Positions 1 through 8,248 of a stretch of DNA of 57,666 nucleotides are shown here, one piece after another (the first letter of the stretch is position 1; each line of letters opens with the position of its first letter). The notes under the pieces were generated by a model. The model was given only the letters and a program-made list of their open reading frames with translations, had not been told where the DNA came from and searched no databases. Position numbers and translations under genes: made by a program. Origin of the DNA: Candidatus Polarisedimenticolaceae bacterium (GTDB lineage: Bacteria > Acidobacteriota > Polarisedimenticolia > Polarisedimenticolales > DASRJG01); the NCBI GenBank assembly GCA_036376135.1, contig DASVAW010000101.1, forward strand, positions 1 through 57,666. Reading direction: 5' to 3'.

Positions 1-2
1 GA

Positions 3-2498
3 TTCGTCGTGAAAGCCTCCAAGGGCCACGTGCGCGACCTTCCCAAGAGGACGCTCGGGGTCGACGAGAAGACCTTCGCGCCGACCTACACCGCCCTCCC
101 CGAAAAGAAGAAGACGCTGATCGAGCTTCGGAAAGCCGCGAAGGACGCCGACGCGATCTTTCTGGCCGCCGACCCCGACCGCGAGGGAGAGGCGATCTGC
201 TGGCACCTCAAGGAAGAGCTGTCCAAGGACACCGACGTCGACTTCCGCAGGGTGCTGTTCAACGAGATCACCAAGAAGGCGATTCTCGCGGCGTTCGACA
301 CGCCGCGCCCGATCGACGCGCACAAGGTCGACGCGCAGCAGACCCGCCGCATCCTCGACCGCCTCGTCGGCTACAAGATCAGCCCGCTGCTCTGGGACAA
401 GGTGCGCCGCGGCCTCTCCGCCGGGCGCGTGCAGTCGGTCGCGCTCCGGATGATCGTGGAGCGCGAGCGCGAGATCCAGGCGTTCGTCCCCCGCGAATAC
501 TGGTCGCTCGGCGCGCAGCTCGCGGCCTCCGAGCCGCCGCCTTTCGTCGCGAAGCTCCAGGCCAAGAACGGGAAGAAACTCGAGGTCGAGTCGCGCGAGG
601 CGATCGAAGCCGTCCTCGGCGAGCTCGGATGGAAGGTCCGCGAGGCGCGTTCCGGCGAGGAGGGGGGTGCGCTCGTCCTCGACGTCGAGGCGGCGTCGCC
701 CAACCCCGTCCCGTTCAAGGTCGCCAAGGTCGAGTCGAAGGAAAAGAAGAAGAACCCGCCGCCGCCGTTCATCACCTCGAAGCTCCAGCAGGACGCCGCC
801 CGCGCGCTGGGTTTCCCCGTCGCGAAGACGATGCGCGTCGCGCAGCATCTTTATGAAGGCGTGGAGCTCGGCGACCGCGGCACGGTCGGCCTCATCACCT
901 ACATGCGTACCGACTCCACGCGCATCAGCGAGGAGGCGATCGGCGCGGTGCGCGACTACATCGCCGGCGCCTACGGAAAGGACTACCTCCCCGCGGAGCC
1001 GCGGCGGTACCGGGTCGCGAAGCAGGCCCAGGAGGCGCACGAGGCGATCCGGCCGACGGGGCTCGAGAACACCCCCGACGCGGTGAAGGGGTTCCTCGGC
1101 CGCGACGAGTTCCGGCTCTACCAGCTCATCTGGAACCGCTTCGTCGCCTCGCAGATGGAAACGGCGCTGTTCGACACGACCCGCGCCGACATCGCCGCGG
1201 GCCCCTACGGGTTCCGCGCGACCGGGTCGGTCCTGAAGTTCCCCGGCTGGCTCGCCGTCTACCACGAAGGGGTGGACGAGGACGCGAAGGGGAAGGAGCA
1301 GGAGACGGAGGAGGACGGCGACGACGAGGATCGCCGGCTCCCGCCGCTTTCGGCCGGCCAGGAGCTCGACCTCCGCTCGCTCCTCCCGCGCCAGCACTTC
1401 ACGCAGCCGCCGCCTCGTTACTCCGAAGCCGCCCTCGTGAAGGCGCTCGAGGAGAACGGCATCGGGCGTCCCTCGACCTACGCCGCGATCCTCGCGACGA
1501 TCGTGAATCGCGACTACTGCGAGAAGGACAAGGGCCGGTTCACGCCGACCGAGCTCGGCATCCTGGTGAACGACCTTCTCGTCGCGTCGTTCGGCGACAT
1601 CGTCGACATCGGCTACACGGCCCGGCTCGAGGAGGAGCTCGACGAGATCGAGGAGGGGCGCCTCGACTGGATCGACGCGCTCAAGGAGTTCCAGGGGAAG
1701 TTCGAGGCCGACCTCGCCCGCGCGAAGAAGGAAATGCGCGACGTGAAGCGCGAGGCGATCCCGACGGACCAGGTCTGCGACAAGTGCGGCAAACCCATGG
1801 TCCAGAAGTGGGGGCGCTTCGGCCCGTTCCTGGCGTGCTCGGGGTACCCCGAGTGCAAGAACACGCGGGAGGTCGGCGCGACCGCCGCCGGCGAGGACCG
1901 CTCCGAAGTTCCCGCCGCCGCGAAGGCCGCGAAGGTGAAGGCCGAACCCGATCCCATCGAGACCGAGGCCGAGCCCTGCGAGAACTGCGGGAAGCCCATG
2001 GTCCTGAGGAAGGGGCGCTTCGGCCCGTTCCTGGCGTGCTCGGGATACCCCGAGTGCAAGACCACGCGCCGCATCAAGATCAACAAGGAAGGGAAGGCCG
2101 AGGCGAAGGCCGCGGTGATGCTCGACGAGGACTGCCCGAAGTGCGGGAACAAGCTCGCGATCAAACACGGCCGCTTCGGCGAGTTCACCGCCTGCTCCAA
2201 CTACCCCAAGTGCAAGTACATCAAGATGAAGGAGACGGGCGTCGGCTGCCCCGAGTGCGGCAAGGGGAACATCGTCGAGCGGAAGAGCAAGCGAGGGAAG
2301 GTCTTCTACGGCTGCGACCGGTACCCCGACTGCGAGTTCGTGTTGTGGAACAAGCCGATCGCCCGCGCCTGCCCGCAGTGCGCGACCCCCTACCTCGTCG
2401 AGAAGATCACCAAGCGCAAGGGGCACCAGATCCTGTGCGAGAAGGAAGGATGCGGGTTCGAGGAGACGGTGGAGGAGACGGCCGGCGCGACGAACTGA
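3..2498 (+). CDS. topA: DNA topoisomerase I (5' end cut by window edge)
   Basis: Type IA topoisomerase that relaxes negatively supercoiled DNA through a 5'-phosphotyrosine intermediate. The reading frame is open from base 3, so the N-terminus lies outside the window; only the first Toprim residues appear missing. Counting from the GTG at 9, the Toprim acidic motif DPDREGE is at about 55-61 and the catalytic tyrosine is Y298 in the motif YMRTDS. From residue 590 there are five C4 zinc-ribbon modules, more than in many homologues. The first two are almost identical at DNA level, which suggests a recent duplication. The gene converges on the RRM gene, with a hairpin terminator between. Identification is very secure. 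Confidence 0.97.
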   Translation, partial: FVVKASKGHVRDLPKRTLGVDEKTFAPTYTALPEKKKTLIELRKAAKDADAIFLAADPDREGEAICWHLKEELSKDTDVDFRRVLFNEITKKAILAAFDTPRPIDAHKVDAQQTRRILDRLVGYKISPLLWDKVRRGLSAGRVQSVALRMIVEREREIQAFVPREYWSLGAQLAASEPPPFVAKLQAKNGKKLEVESREAIEAVLGELGWKVREARSGEEGGALVLDVEAASPNPVPFKVAKVESKEKKKNPPPPFITSKLQQDAARALGFPVAKTMRVAQHLYEGVELGDRGTVGLITYMRTDSTRISEEAIGAVRDYIAGAYGKDYLPAEPRRYRVAKQAQEAHEAIRPTGLENTPDAVKGFLGRDEFRLYQLIWNRFVASQMETALFDTTRADIAAGPYGFRATGSVLKFPGWLAVYHEGVDEDAKGKEQETEEDGDDEDRRLPPLSAGQELDLRSLLPRQHFTQPPPRYSEAALVKALEENGIGRPSTYAAILATIVNRDYCEKDKGRFTPTELGILVNDLLVASFGDIVDIGYTARLEEELDEIEEGRLDWIDALKEFQGKFEADLARAKKEMRDVKREAIPTDQVCDKCGKPMVQKWGRFGPFLACSGYPECKNTREVGATAAGEDRSEVPAAAKAAKVKAEPDPIETEAEPCENCGKPMVLRKGRFGPFLACSGYPECKTTRRIKINKEGKAEAKAAVMLDEDCPKCGNKLAIKHGRFGEFTACSNYPKCKYIKMKETGVGCPECGKGNIVERKSKRGKVFYGCDRYPDCEFVLWNKPIARACPQCATPYLVEKITKRKGHQILCEKEGCGFEETVEETAGATN
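1811..2060 (+). repeat. Duplicated zinc-finger coding segment in topA
   Basis: Bases 1811-1859 and 2012-2060 are 49-nt direct repeats differing at one position (G/A at a third codon position). They are spaced 201 nt, exactly 67 codons. Each encodes the second half of a C4 zinc ribbon (GRFGPFLACSGYPECK). The third finger, near 2170-2217, is recognisably related but diverged. The near-identity of the first two implies recent in-frame duplication or gene conversion. Confidence 0.85.
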
Positions 2499-2524
2499 TC
2501 TCGACCCGGTTCACCGGAACGAAA

Positions 2525-2548
2525 AAGGGCGCCCTTTCGGGCGCCCTT
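2525..2548 (-). terminator. Rho-independent terminator between topA and RRM gene
   Basis: A perfect 10-bp stem (AAGGGCGCCC at 2525-2534 paired with 2539-2548) closes a TTTC loop, which reads GAAA on the minus strand. On the minus strand the stem runs into a T tract (complement of AAAAA at 2522-2526), so it best serves the RRM gene. On the plus strand no T tract follows the stem, so termination of topA there would be weaker. Confidence 0.8.
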
Positions 2549-2573
2549 CGTGTGTGCGTTGGATCGAGAAGAA

Positions 2574-2963
2574 CTAGTAGCGGTCGCCGCCGCGGCCCCG
2601 GCCACCGCCGCCGCCGTAACCGCCGCCGCCACCGTAGCCACCGCCGCGACCACCGCCGCCGCCGTAGCCGCCGCCACCGAAGCCGCCGCGACCACCGCCG
2701 CCGCCGCCGCCCTGGCGCTCGCGAGCCTCGTTGACCGTCAAGGCGCGGCCGCCGAACTGCGTCCCGTGCAGCTCGCGGATCGCGCCGTCGGCGTCATCCT
2801 GGCTTCCCATCTCGACGAAACCGAAGCCGCGGGGGCGGCCCGTGTCACGGTCCGTGACGAGCTTCACCTCCGTCACGTTCCGGCCGTTGCGCGCGAAGAG
2901 CTCCTGGACGTCCTGCTCGGTTGCGCTGAAGGGAAGATTGCCGACGTAGAGTCTGGTACCCAT
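2574..2963 (-). CDS. RRM-domain RNA-binding protein with glycine-rich tail
   Basis: A 129-residue single-RRM protein of the bacterial Rbp type. RNP2 is seen as RLYVGNLPFSA near residue 4 and RNP1 as RPRGFGFVEM near residue 45. After about residue 88 the chain becomes a low-complexity tail of GGGGYGGGGGRG-like repeats with interspersed arginines, typical of cold-induced cyanobacterial and proteobacterial Rbp proteins that bind single-stranded RNA. No partner gene is adjacent; the long upstream gap suggests a leadered mRNA. Cold or stress regulation is inferred from the family only. Confidence 0.93.
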   Translation of the reverse strand: MGTRLYVGNLPFSATEQDVQELFARNGRNVTEVKLVTDRDTGRPRGFGFVEMGSQDDADGAIRELHGTQFGGRALTVNEARERQGGGGGGGRGGFGGGGYGGGGGRGGGYGGGGGYGGGGGRGRGGDRY

Positions 2964-3246
2964 TCCGAAACCTCTATCGCTCCCCGCGGAGCGTCATCCG
3001 GGTTCCGGCCCGCCACCCGACCCTTCGGGAGGCAAGAGCGCGCCATGGCGCTTGGCTTCAGGCGCATCACACTTCGTTTCTGTACGAGAGAATGCAGCCG
3101 GAACCTGGCCGCAAGGTACACGCGTTCCGCCCGAAAGTCCACGCCGGCGCGGGTTCTTGGAGGTTCCGGGGGCCCGTGGGCGATCTCCGGGGCATGTTCA
3201 TCACCCCGTCATCCCGACGCTCCACCTTCCGGGAGTGGCCGGCCCC
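2964..3246. other. Intergenic region upstream of the RRM gene
   Basis: This 283-bp stretch holds no convincing gene on either strand. It should contain the promoter and leader of the RRM gene and the 3' end of the regulator mRNA. I see a 12-bp palindrome (GCGCCATGGCGC, 3040-3051) and a short CCC-TTC-GGG hairpin near 3021, but no clear -10/-35 pair. A cold-shock-type leader is possible but not shown. Confidence 0.5.
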
Positions 3247-3921
3247 TCATCCCTCCACGCGCAGGGCATACCCGAACCCCCGGTGGGTCCGGATGAGATC
3301 CGGCCCCCCGGCGTCCGAGATCTTCCGGCGGAGCCGGGCGATGAGGACCTCCAGGCTCGCCCCGACGGCGTCGTCCTCCGTGCCCCACACGGTCAGGAGG
3401 ATCGCCGAGCGGGAGACCGCCCGCCCGGCATGGCGGGCCAGGACCTCCAGGATCTCGAACTCCTTCGCCGTGACCGCGACCTCGACCCCGTCCACGAGAA
3501 CCAGGCGAGCCGACGTGCGGATCTCGACCGGCCCGATCCGGACCACCGGGTCCTCGATCTGAGGGCCGCGCCGCAGCAACGCCCTCACCCGGGCGCGCAG
3601 CTCGGCGACGGCGAACGGCTTCTTGAGGTAATCGTCCGCCCCCGCGTCGAGCCCCGCGACCCGGTCCTCGACGTCGGTCTTGGCGGTCAGGATGAGGACC
3701 GGGGTGGGGTTCCCGGACGCCCGCATCTCACGGCACAACTCCGGCCCGGCGCCGTCGGGGAGCATCCAGTCGAGGATGATCACCCCGAAGGCACCGCCGG
3801 CGAGCTTGTCCCTCGCGGACGCCAGCGACGGCGCGCTTTCGACGTGGTGCCCCTCTCCCTTGAGGGCGGACTCGACCAGGGACCGGGTCGGTGCGTGATC
3901 TTCGACGACGAGAACTCGCAC
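3247..3921 (-). CDS. OmpR/PhoB-family response regulator (orphan)
   Basis: A 224-residue two-component DNA-binding regulator with a GTG start. The receiver domain occupies about 1-118: acidic pair E7-D8, phosphoacceptor D51 (IILDWMLPDG), T79 and K101 (KKPF). A winged-helix Trans_reg_C domain follows at about 128-222, ending with the wing motif RTHRGFGYAL. No histidine kinase is next to it, so its partner is elsewhere or is one of the hybrid kinases about 30 kb away. It is divergent from the Omp85 gene, which it may control, though that is only proximity. Confidence 0.95.
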   Translation of the reverse strand: MRVLVVEDHAPTRSLVESALKGEGHHVESAPSLASARDKLAGGAFGVIILDWMLPDGAGPELCREMRASGNPTPVLILTAKTDVEDRVAGLDAGADDYLKKPFAVAELRARVRALLRRGPQIEDPVVRIGPVEIRTSARLVLVDGVEVAVTAKEFEILEVLARHAGRAVSRSAILLTVWGTEDDAVGASLEVLIARLRRKISDAGGPDLIRTHRGFGYALRVEG

Positions 3922-4029
3922 GGAACGACGCCTCCAGCACCAGCATTCGGAATCGGCGCTGAACGCATTCTAAACGCGCCCAAGGAACCTGCAGCCGCGG
4001 ATCCGCGACGCGGTATTGTTCTGCCATCG
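3922..4029. promoter_or_regulatory. Divergent promoter region of regulator and Omp85 gene
   Basis: The region between the two divergent genes has a -10-like TAGAAT on the minus strand (3972-3967), about 45 nt before the regulator start. On the plus strand TATTGT (4014-4019) lies just ahead of the Omp85 reading frame. No -35 boxes are recognisable. Hexamer assignments are by eye. Confidence 0.4.
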
Positions 4030-5667
4030 ATTCCCCGAGCATGGTCCCTGGCCGTGGCGGCGCTCGTCGCCGCCACGGCCCACTCGCTCGCTCCCGCGGA
4101 AACGGGGTTGCCGGCATCGCCGGTCCCCGACGACGCCACGATCGAGGCCTCCGGCGCCGTAATCGGCGCGATCGAGATCCGCGCGGCGGACGTCTTCGAC
4201 CTGGAGCGACCCGGCGAGGACCGGGCGGCGTTCCGGGCGGCGAACAGGATCCACCCCGTCACGCGCGACGGGACGATCCGGAACCTGCTGACGTTCCGGA
4301 CCGGCGACCGGTATTCGCGTCGCGTCCTCGACGAGTCCGAGCGCGCGCTCCGCAGGAGCGGCTTCCTCTACGACGCGGCGATCGCGCCGTCCGCGTTCCA
4401 CGACGGAACCGTGGACCTCGTCGTTTCCACGCGGGACGTCTGGACCCTCAAGGCCGGCGTCGGCTTCGGGAGGGCCGGCGGGGTGAACCGCGCCCATTTC
4501 GGCCTCGAGGACGCGAACTTCTTCGGGACCGGCAAGAACGTCGCGGTGAAGCGGATCAACGGCGTGGACCGAACCGAGACGATCTGGAAGTACCGCGACC
4601 CGTCGCTGTTCGGCTCCCACGTCCGAATGGAGGCGGCGTACTCGAGCAACAGCGACGGCGTGGGGGAGCGGCTCAACGTCGAGCGTCCGTTCTACGCGCT
4701 CGACACGCGCTGGGTCGCGGGAGGCGGCGGAGAGAGCTTCGAGCGGACGGACTCGCTTTACGCGGCGGGGGAGGTGGTCGCCCGTTTCGGCCACACCCAG
4801 CGGAGAGCGGGGGTCTACGGAGGAATCGGATCGACGGTGGACGACAACGTCGCCCATCGGTGGACCTTCGGCTTCGACTACATCGAGGACCGCTTCGTTC
4901 CCGATCCGCTGTTGCCTCCCTCGGTGCCTCCCGAGGATCGCACGCTCGCCTTCCCGTGGGTCGGCTTCGAGCGCGTCGTGGACGGCTTCGTCAAGACGCG
5001 GGACCTCGACAAGATCGGGCGCACGGAGGACCTCGACCTCGGGGGCTCGTACCACGCCCGACTGGGCTGGTCCGATCCGGCCTTCGGCGCCACCGTCCGC
5101 GCGGCGATCCTCGACGCCGGGGGGCACCGGGGCTTCGCGCTCGGGCGCGGCCAGACGATCGGCCTCGACGCTGCGCTCGGAGGGCGCCTGGGAAGCCGCG
5201 GAGCGGAGAACCTGCTCGCCACGTTCGCCGCTCGCTACGACAAGCGCTACGACAATGGGAACGTGCTGCACGCGGCGTTCCGCCTCGACGCCGGTCGCGA
5301 GCTCGACCCCGAGACCCAGATCGTGCTCGGCGGCGACAACGGCCTGCGCGGCTTCCCGCTCCGCTACGCGGTCGGCAGCTGGGCGTGGCTGGCGACCGTC
5401 GAGCACCGGGCCTACTGGGACAAGGAGTGGCTCAAGCTGGTTCGAGTGGGAGCCGCCGTGTTCTTGGACGTGGGGGCGGCAGGGGGATCGTCCGGGGGCA
5501 TCGGCACCGATTTCGACACCCTGCGCGACGTCGGCGTGGGACTGCGGCTGGGTCAAAGCCGATCTTCGCACGCCTCGATGATCCACATCGACCTCGCCGC
5601 CCCGATCGGCGCCGGCGCCGGCGTCAAGGGCGTGCAATTGCTGATCACCACGGGAGAGACGTTCTGA
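4030..5667 (+). CDS. Omp85/BamA-superfamily outer-membrane barrel protein
   Basis: About 545 residues: a signal peptide (IPRAWSLAVAALVAATAHSL), one POTRA-like segment ending near VDLVVSTRDVWTLK, and a C-terminal beta barrel. The barrel contains GGDNGLRGFPLRY, resembling the conserved (V)RGF/Y lid motif of Omp85 proteins, and ends in an aromatic residue (F). It is far shorter than BamA, which has five POTRAs. The start is uncertain: there is no in-frame ATG, GTG or TTG between the divergent regulator and GTG 4054, yet the signal peptide's basic n-region lies upstream of 4054. ATT 4030 (chosen) or CTG 4021 would preserve it. Its stop overlaps the next start by 1 nt, so the two are translationally coupled. 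The role is inferred: insertion or export at the outer membrane. Confidence 0.8.
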   Translation: MPRAWSLAVAALVAATAHSLAPAETGLPASPVPDDATIEASGAVIGAIEIRAADVFDLERPGEDRAAFRAANRIHPVTRDGTIRNLLTFRTGDRYSRRVLDESERALRRSGFLYDAAIAPSAFHDGTVDLVVSTRDVWTLKAGVGFGRAGGVNRAHFGLEDANFFGTGKNVAVKRINGVDRTETIWKYRDPSLFGSHVRMEAAYSSNSDGVGERLNVERPFYALDTRWVAGGGGESFERTDSLYAAGEVVARFGHTQRRAGVYGGIGSTVDDNVAHRWTFGFDYIEDRFVPDPLLPPSVPPEDRTLAFPWVGFERVVDGFVKTRDLDKIGRTEDLDLGGSYHARLGWSDPAFGATVRAAILDAGGHRGFALGRGQTIGLDAALGGRLGSRGAENLLATFAARYDKRYDNGNVLHAAFRLDAGRELDPETQIVLGGDNGLRGFPLRYAVGSWAWLATVEHRAYWDKEWLKLVRVGAAVFLDVGAAGGSSGGIGTDFDTLRDVGVGLRLGQSRSSHASMIHIDLAAPIGAGAGVKGVQLLITTGETF

Positions 5668-7646
5668 TGGGTCGGTTCACGGGAAGTCGGATGCGCCTCG
5701 GCGTGGGGCTGGCGGCGTTCTACCTCGCCATCGGGGTCGCGCTCCGCAGTGTATTGCTCGTCAAGTTCGGAGGCGGACCGGTCGGGGTTCTCTCGGGGGC
5801 GACCCTGCTCGCCCTGGGCGCTCTCAACGACCTCCTGACGGTCGCCGTGGCGCTGTCGCCGGTCGGGCTCCTCCTCGCGTGGTGCCCGCCCGCGATGCTG
5901 CGCTCGGCCGTGGTCCGTGGCGCCCTCGCCGTCGGCCTCGGCGGCGCGATCACCTTCGGCGCCTTCACCGAGTATTTCTTCTTCGAGGAGTTCGACGCGC
6001 GCTTCAACCACATCGCGCTCGACTACCTGCTCCACCCGAAGGAAGTCTTCGTCAACATCTGGGACAGCTACAACGTCCCGGCCTTCGTGGCCTGGGCCGC
6101 GGCGGCGGGTTTGGTGCTCGGGTTGCTGGCGTGGCGCCGCCCCCGGCGCGGCGTCGAGCGACTCGGCCTCCGGCAGCGTCTGCTGGCGTCCGCGGCGGTG
6201 TTCGGCGGCGCCTTCGCGGCCGCGATGGCGCTGCGCGCGATCCCGGACGCTCCCACCACCAACCGGGTGAGGAACGAGATCGCGACGAACGGCCTCGAAT
6301 CGCTCATCCACGCCTTCCGGTCCGCACGCCTTCCCTATGACGCCTATTACCGGACGCTCCCGGCGCGCGAGGCCCACGAGCGTGCCGCGAAGGTGCTCCG
6401 CCACCGTCCCCCGCAGCCCGACCCCGACGGCGGCTTCCGGATGGACGCCGCCGTCCCCGTCCGCGTCGTGCCGGATCATGCGTGGGACGTCGTCGTCATC
6501 CTCGAGGAGAGCCTGGGGAGCGAGTTCATCTCGGCGCTCGGGAGGCCGGGCCCGGAGTTGACGCCGGGCTTCGACCGCTGGTCACGCGAAGGCACGTTGC
6601 TGACGAACCTCGTGGCGACAGGGACGCGCACGGTGCGCGGGCTCGAGGGGACGCTGGCTTCTTTCGTGCCGCTTCCCGGCGACGCCATCCTCAAGCGGGA
6701 CCTCGGGCACCCCGTGGCGACGCTCGGGGCCGTGATGCGTCACGCCGGGTACCGGACCGTCTTCTACTACGGCGGGTGGGGGGCGTTCGACTCGATGAAA
6801 CCGTTCTTCCTGCACGACGGCTGGGAGGAGTTCGACGAGAGGGATTCGTTCCCCGGGGACGCCTTCTCCACGATCTGGGGCGTCGCCGACGAATACGTCT
6901 TCGACGCGCTGCTCGGCCGACAGCGGCGCGCGGCGCGGGAGGGCGAGCGCCTCTTCGCGACCGTGATGTCGACGAGCAACCACAAACCTTTCGACGTCCC
7001 CGACCGTCCGGCGGCGGTGCCGTCGAGACTGCGGAATCGCGAAGCCGCCGTCGCCTACTCCGACTGGGCGCTGGCGAACTACCTCGACCGGGCCGGGGCC
7101 GAGGGGCTGCTCGACCACACGCTCGTCCTCGTCGTCGGCGATCACGGGGCGCGTGTCTACGGGAGGGAGGAGATCCCCGCGGCGAGCTACCGCATTCCCG
7201 CGCTGTTCCTCGCCCCGGGCGATGCGTGGAAGGGGAGGCGCATCGATCGCCTGGCGTCGCAGATCGACCTCGCGCCGACCCTCCTGGGGATCCTCGGGCT
7301 CGATACCGACGCGCCTTTCTTCGGCGAGGACGTCGCGAGCCTTCCGGCGGACGGGGGGCGAGCCTTCCTTCACCACAACCTGGATTTCGGGATCCTCACC
7401 GACACCGCGCTCGTGACCCTGGGCCTTCGCCGCTCGGACGCCTGCTACGAGAGGAGCGGCCGGGCCAGCGACGTGTTCACGCGCGTGGAGGACTGCGACA
7501 CACGGCCCGACCTCGTCGCGCTGCGCGACGACGCCGTCGCGGTCTACCAAACGGCCTCGGACCTCCTCGAGGAGGGAGACTACGACCTTCCCGAGGACGA
7601 CCCGGCGATCACACCGCCGCGATCGCCCGTTTCAGCCGATCGGTGA
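5667..7646 (+). CDS. LtaS/MdoB-type membrane phosphoglycerol (alkyl phosphate) transferase
   Basis: A 659-residue protein with about five N-terminal membrane helices (to roughly residue 200) and a periplasmic alkaline-phosphatase-fold sulfatase domain. Visible active-site elements are ILEES near 278 (metal-binding Glu), the nucleophile region GTRTVRGLEG with likely T322, STSNHKPF, and VVGDHGARV (metal-binding Asp/His). LtaS, MdoB and lipid A phosphoethanolamine transferases share this plan; substrate cannot be told from sequence. The start ATG overlaps the Omp85 stop (TGATG), pointing to a joint role in modifying an envelope glycolipid or glycan. The 3' end overlaps the convergent DUF302 gene by 38 bp. 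Confidence 0.88.
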   Translation: MGRFTGSRMRLGVGLAAFYLAIGVALRSVLLVKFGGGPVGVLSGATLLALGALNDLLTVAVALSPVGLLLAWCPPAMLRSAVVRGALAVGLGGAITFGAFTEYFFFEEFDARFNHIALDYLLHPKEVFVNIWDSYNVPAFVAWAAAAGLVLGLLAWRRPRRGVERLGLRQRLLASAAVFGGAFAAAMALRAIPDAPTTNRVRNEIATNGLESLIHAFRSARLPYDAYYRTLPAREAHERAAKVLRHRPPQPDPDGGFRMDAAVPVRVVPDHAWDVVVILEESLGSEFISALGRPGPELTPGFDRWSREGTLLTNLVATGTRTVRGLEGTLASFVPLPGDAILKRDLGHPVATLGAVMRHAGYRTVFYYGGWGAFDSMKPFFLHDGWEEFDERDSFPGDAFSTIWGVADEYVFDALLGRQRRAAREGERLFATVMSTSNHKPFDVPDRPAAVPSRLRNREAAVAYSDWALANYLDRAGAEGLLDHTLVLVVGDHGARVYGREEIPAASYRIPALFLAPGDAWKGRRIDRLASQIDLAPTLLGILGLDTDAPFFGEDVASLPADGGRAFLHHNLDFGILTDTALVTLGLRRSDACYERSGRASDVFTRVEDCDTRPDLVALRDDAVAVYQTASDLLEEGDYDLPEDDPAITPPRSPVSADR

Positions 7647-8010
7647 TCTCCGCCGCGATCGGCGCGAGGGGCCGGTCGGGGAACATCGTCGCCATCAGTT
7701 CGGGATTCATCGCCTCCACGACGACCTTTCCCGCCTGCTCGCGCACGACCACGTTGCACGGCATCAGGAGCCCGACCTGCGGCTCGGCCTCGAGCGCGCG
7801 GTGCGCGAACGGCGGGTTGCACGCCCCGAGGATCACCATCGGCTCGCGGTCGATGCCGAGTTTCTCCTTGAGCGTCGCCTTCACGTCGATCCGGGTCAAC
7901 ACGCCGAACCCCTCGGCTTTGAGGGCCTGCTCGGCGCGGGCGATCGCCTCGTCGAAGCCCCAGGCGACCTCCCTCCCGAACCCCACCTGCGGCCCCGCAG
8001 CGGCGCTCAT
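7609..8010 (-). CDS. DUF302 family protein
   Basis: A 133-residue DUF302 protein recognised from the family pattern VxxLGxCNPxxAHxAL (here ILGACNPPFAHRAL) and LMPCNVVV, each keeping a cysteine. There is no signal peptide. DUF302 proteins are often linked to sulfur or heavy-metal loci; the exact chemistry is unknown. It overlaps the upstream DUF2892 gene by 4 bp, so the two form an operon. Its last 38 bp are antisense to the phosphotransferase gene. Confidence 0.9.
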   Translation of the reverse strand: MSAAAGPQVGFGREVAWGFDEAIARAEQALKAEGFGVLTRIDVKATLKEKLGIDREPMVILGACNPPFAHRALEAEPQVGLLMPCNVVVREQAGKVVVEAMNPELMATMFPDRPLAPIAAEITDRLKRAIAAV

Positions 8011-8207
8011 CGGGGGCACACGTCCGGGACCCCGACCTTCCGGAGGATCGTCATCATCGGGCACCAGCCGGTGAAGGCGGATTGGAACAGGTTCACCCCC
8101 ACGAAGGCGGTGAAGGCGAAGAACCACGGGTTGACGAAGTAGCCGAGCGCCGTGGAAGCCACGACGAACAGACCGGCGATCGCGCGAAGCCATGCGTTGA
8201 CGTCCAT
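8007..8207 (-). CDS. DUF2892 (YgaP-type) small inner-membrane protein
   Basis: A 66-residue protein with two membrane helices (about 6-24 and 27-44), and the motif GWCPMMTILRKVGV after the second helix, characteristic of the YgaP transmembrane domain family. A strong Shine-Dalgarno GGAGGG precedes the ATG; a longer in-frame extension upstream to 8252 is not supported by it. It overlaps the DUF302 gene by 4 bp. DUF2892 segments are commonly paired with rhodanese or sulfur-handling proteins, so sulfide or sulfane-sulfur handling is a reasonable inference. Confidence 0.9.
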   Translation of the reverse strand: MDVNAWLRAIAGLFVVASTALGYFVNPWFFAFTAFVGVNLFQSAFTGWCPMMTILRKVGVPDVCPR

Positions 8208-8248
8208 TTTTCCCTCCACCCCGGGAGATGCGCCGGGGGCGGAAACCG

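Noticed and set aside
2574-2720. Short tandem repeats in the RRM gene, CRISPR-like at first sight
   Set aside because: They are glycine codon repeats inside a coding frame with no spacers.
3040-3051. 12-bp palindrome GCGCCATGGCGC upstream of the RRM gene
   Set aside because: Short, GC-rich and poorly placed relative to any start; expected by chance in this composition.
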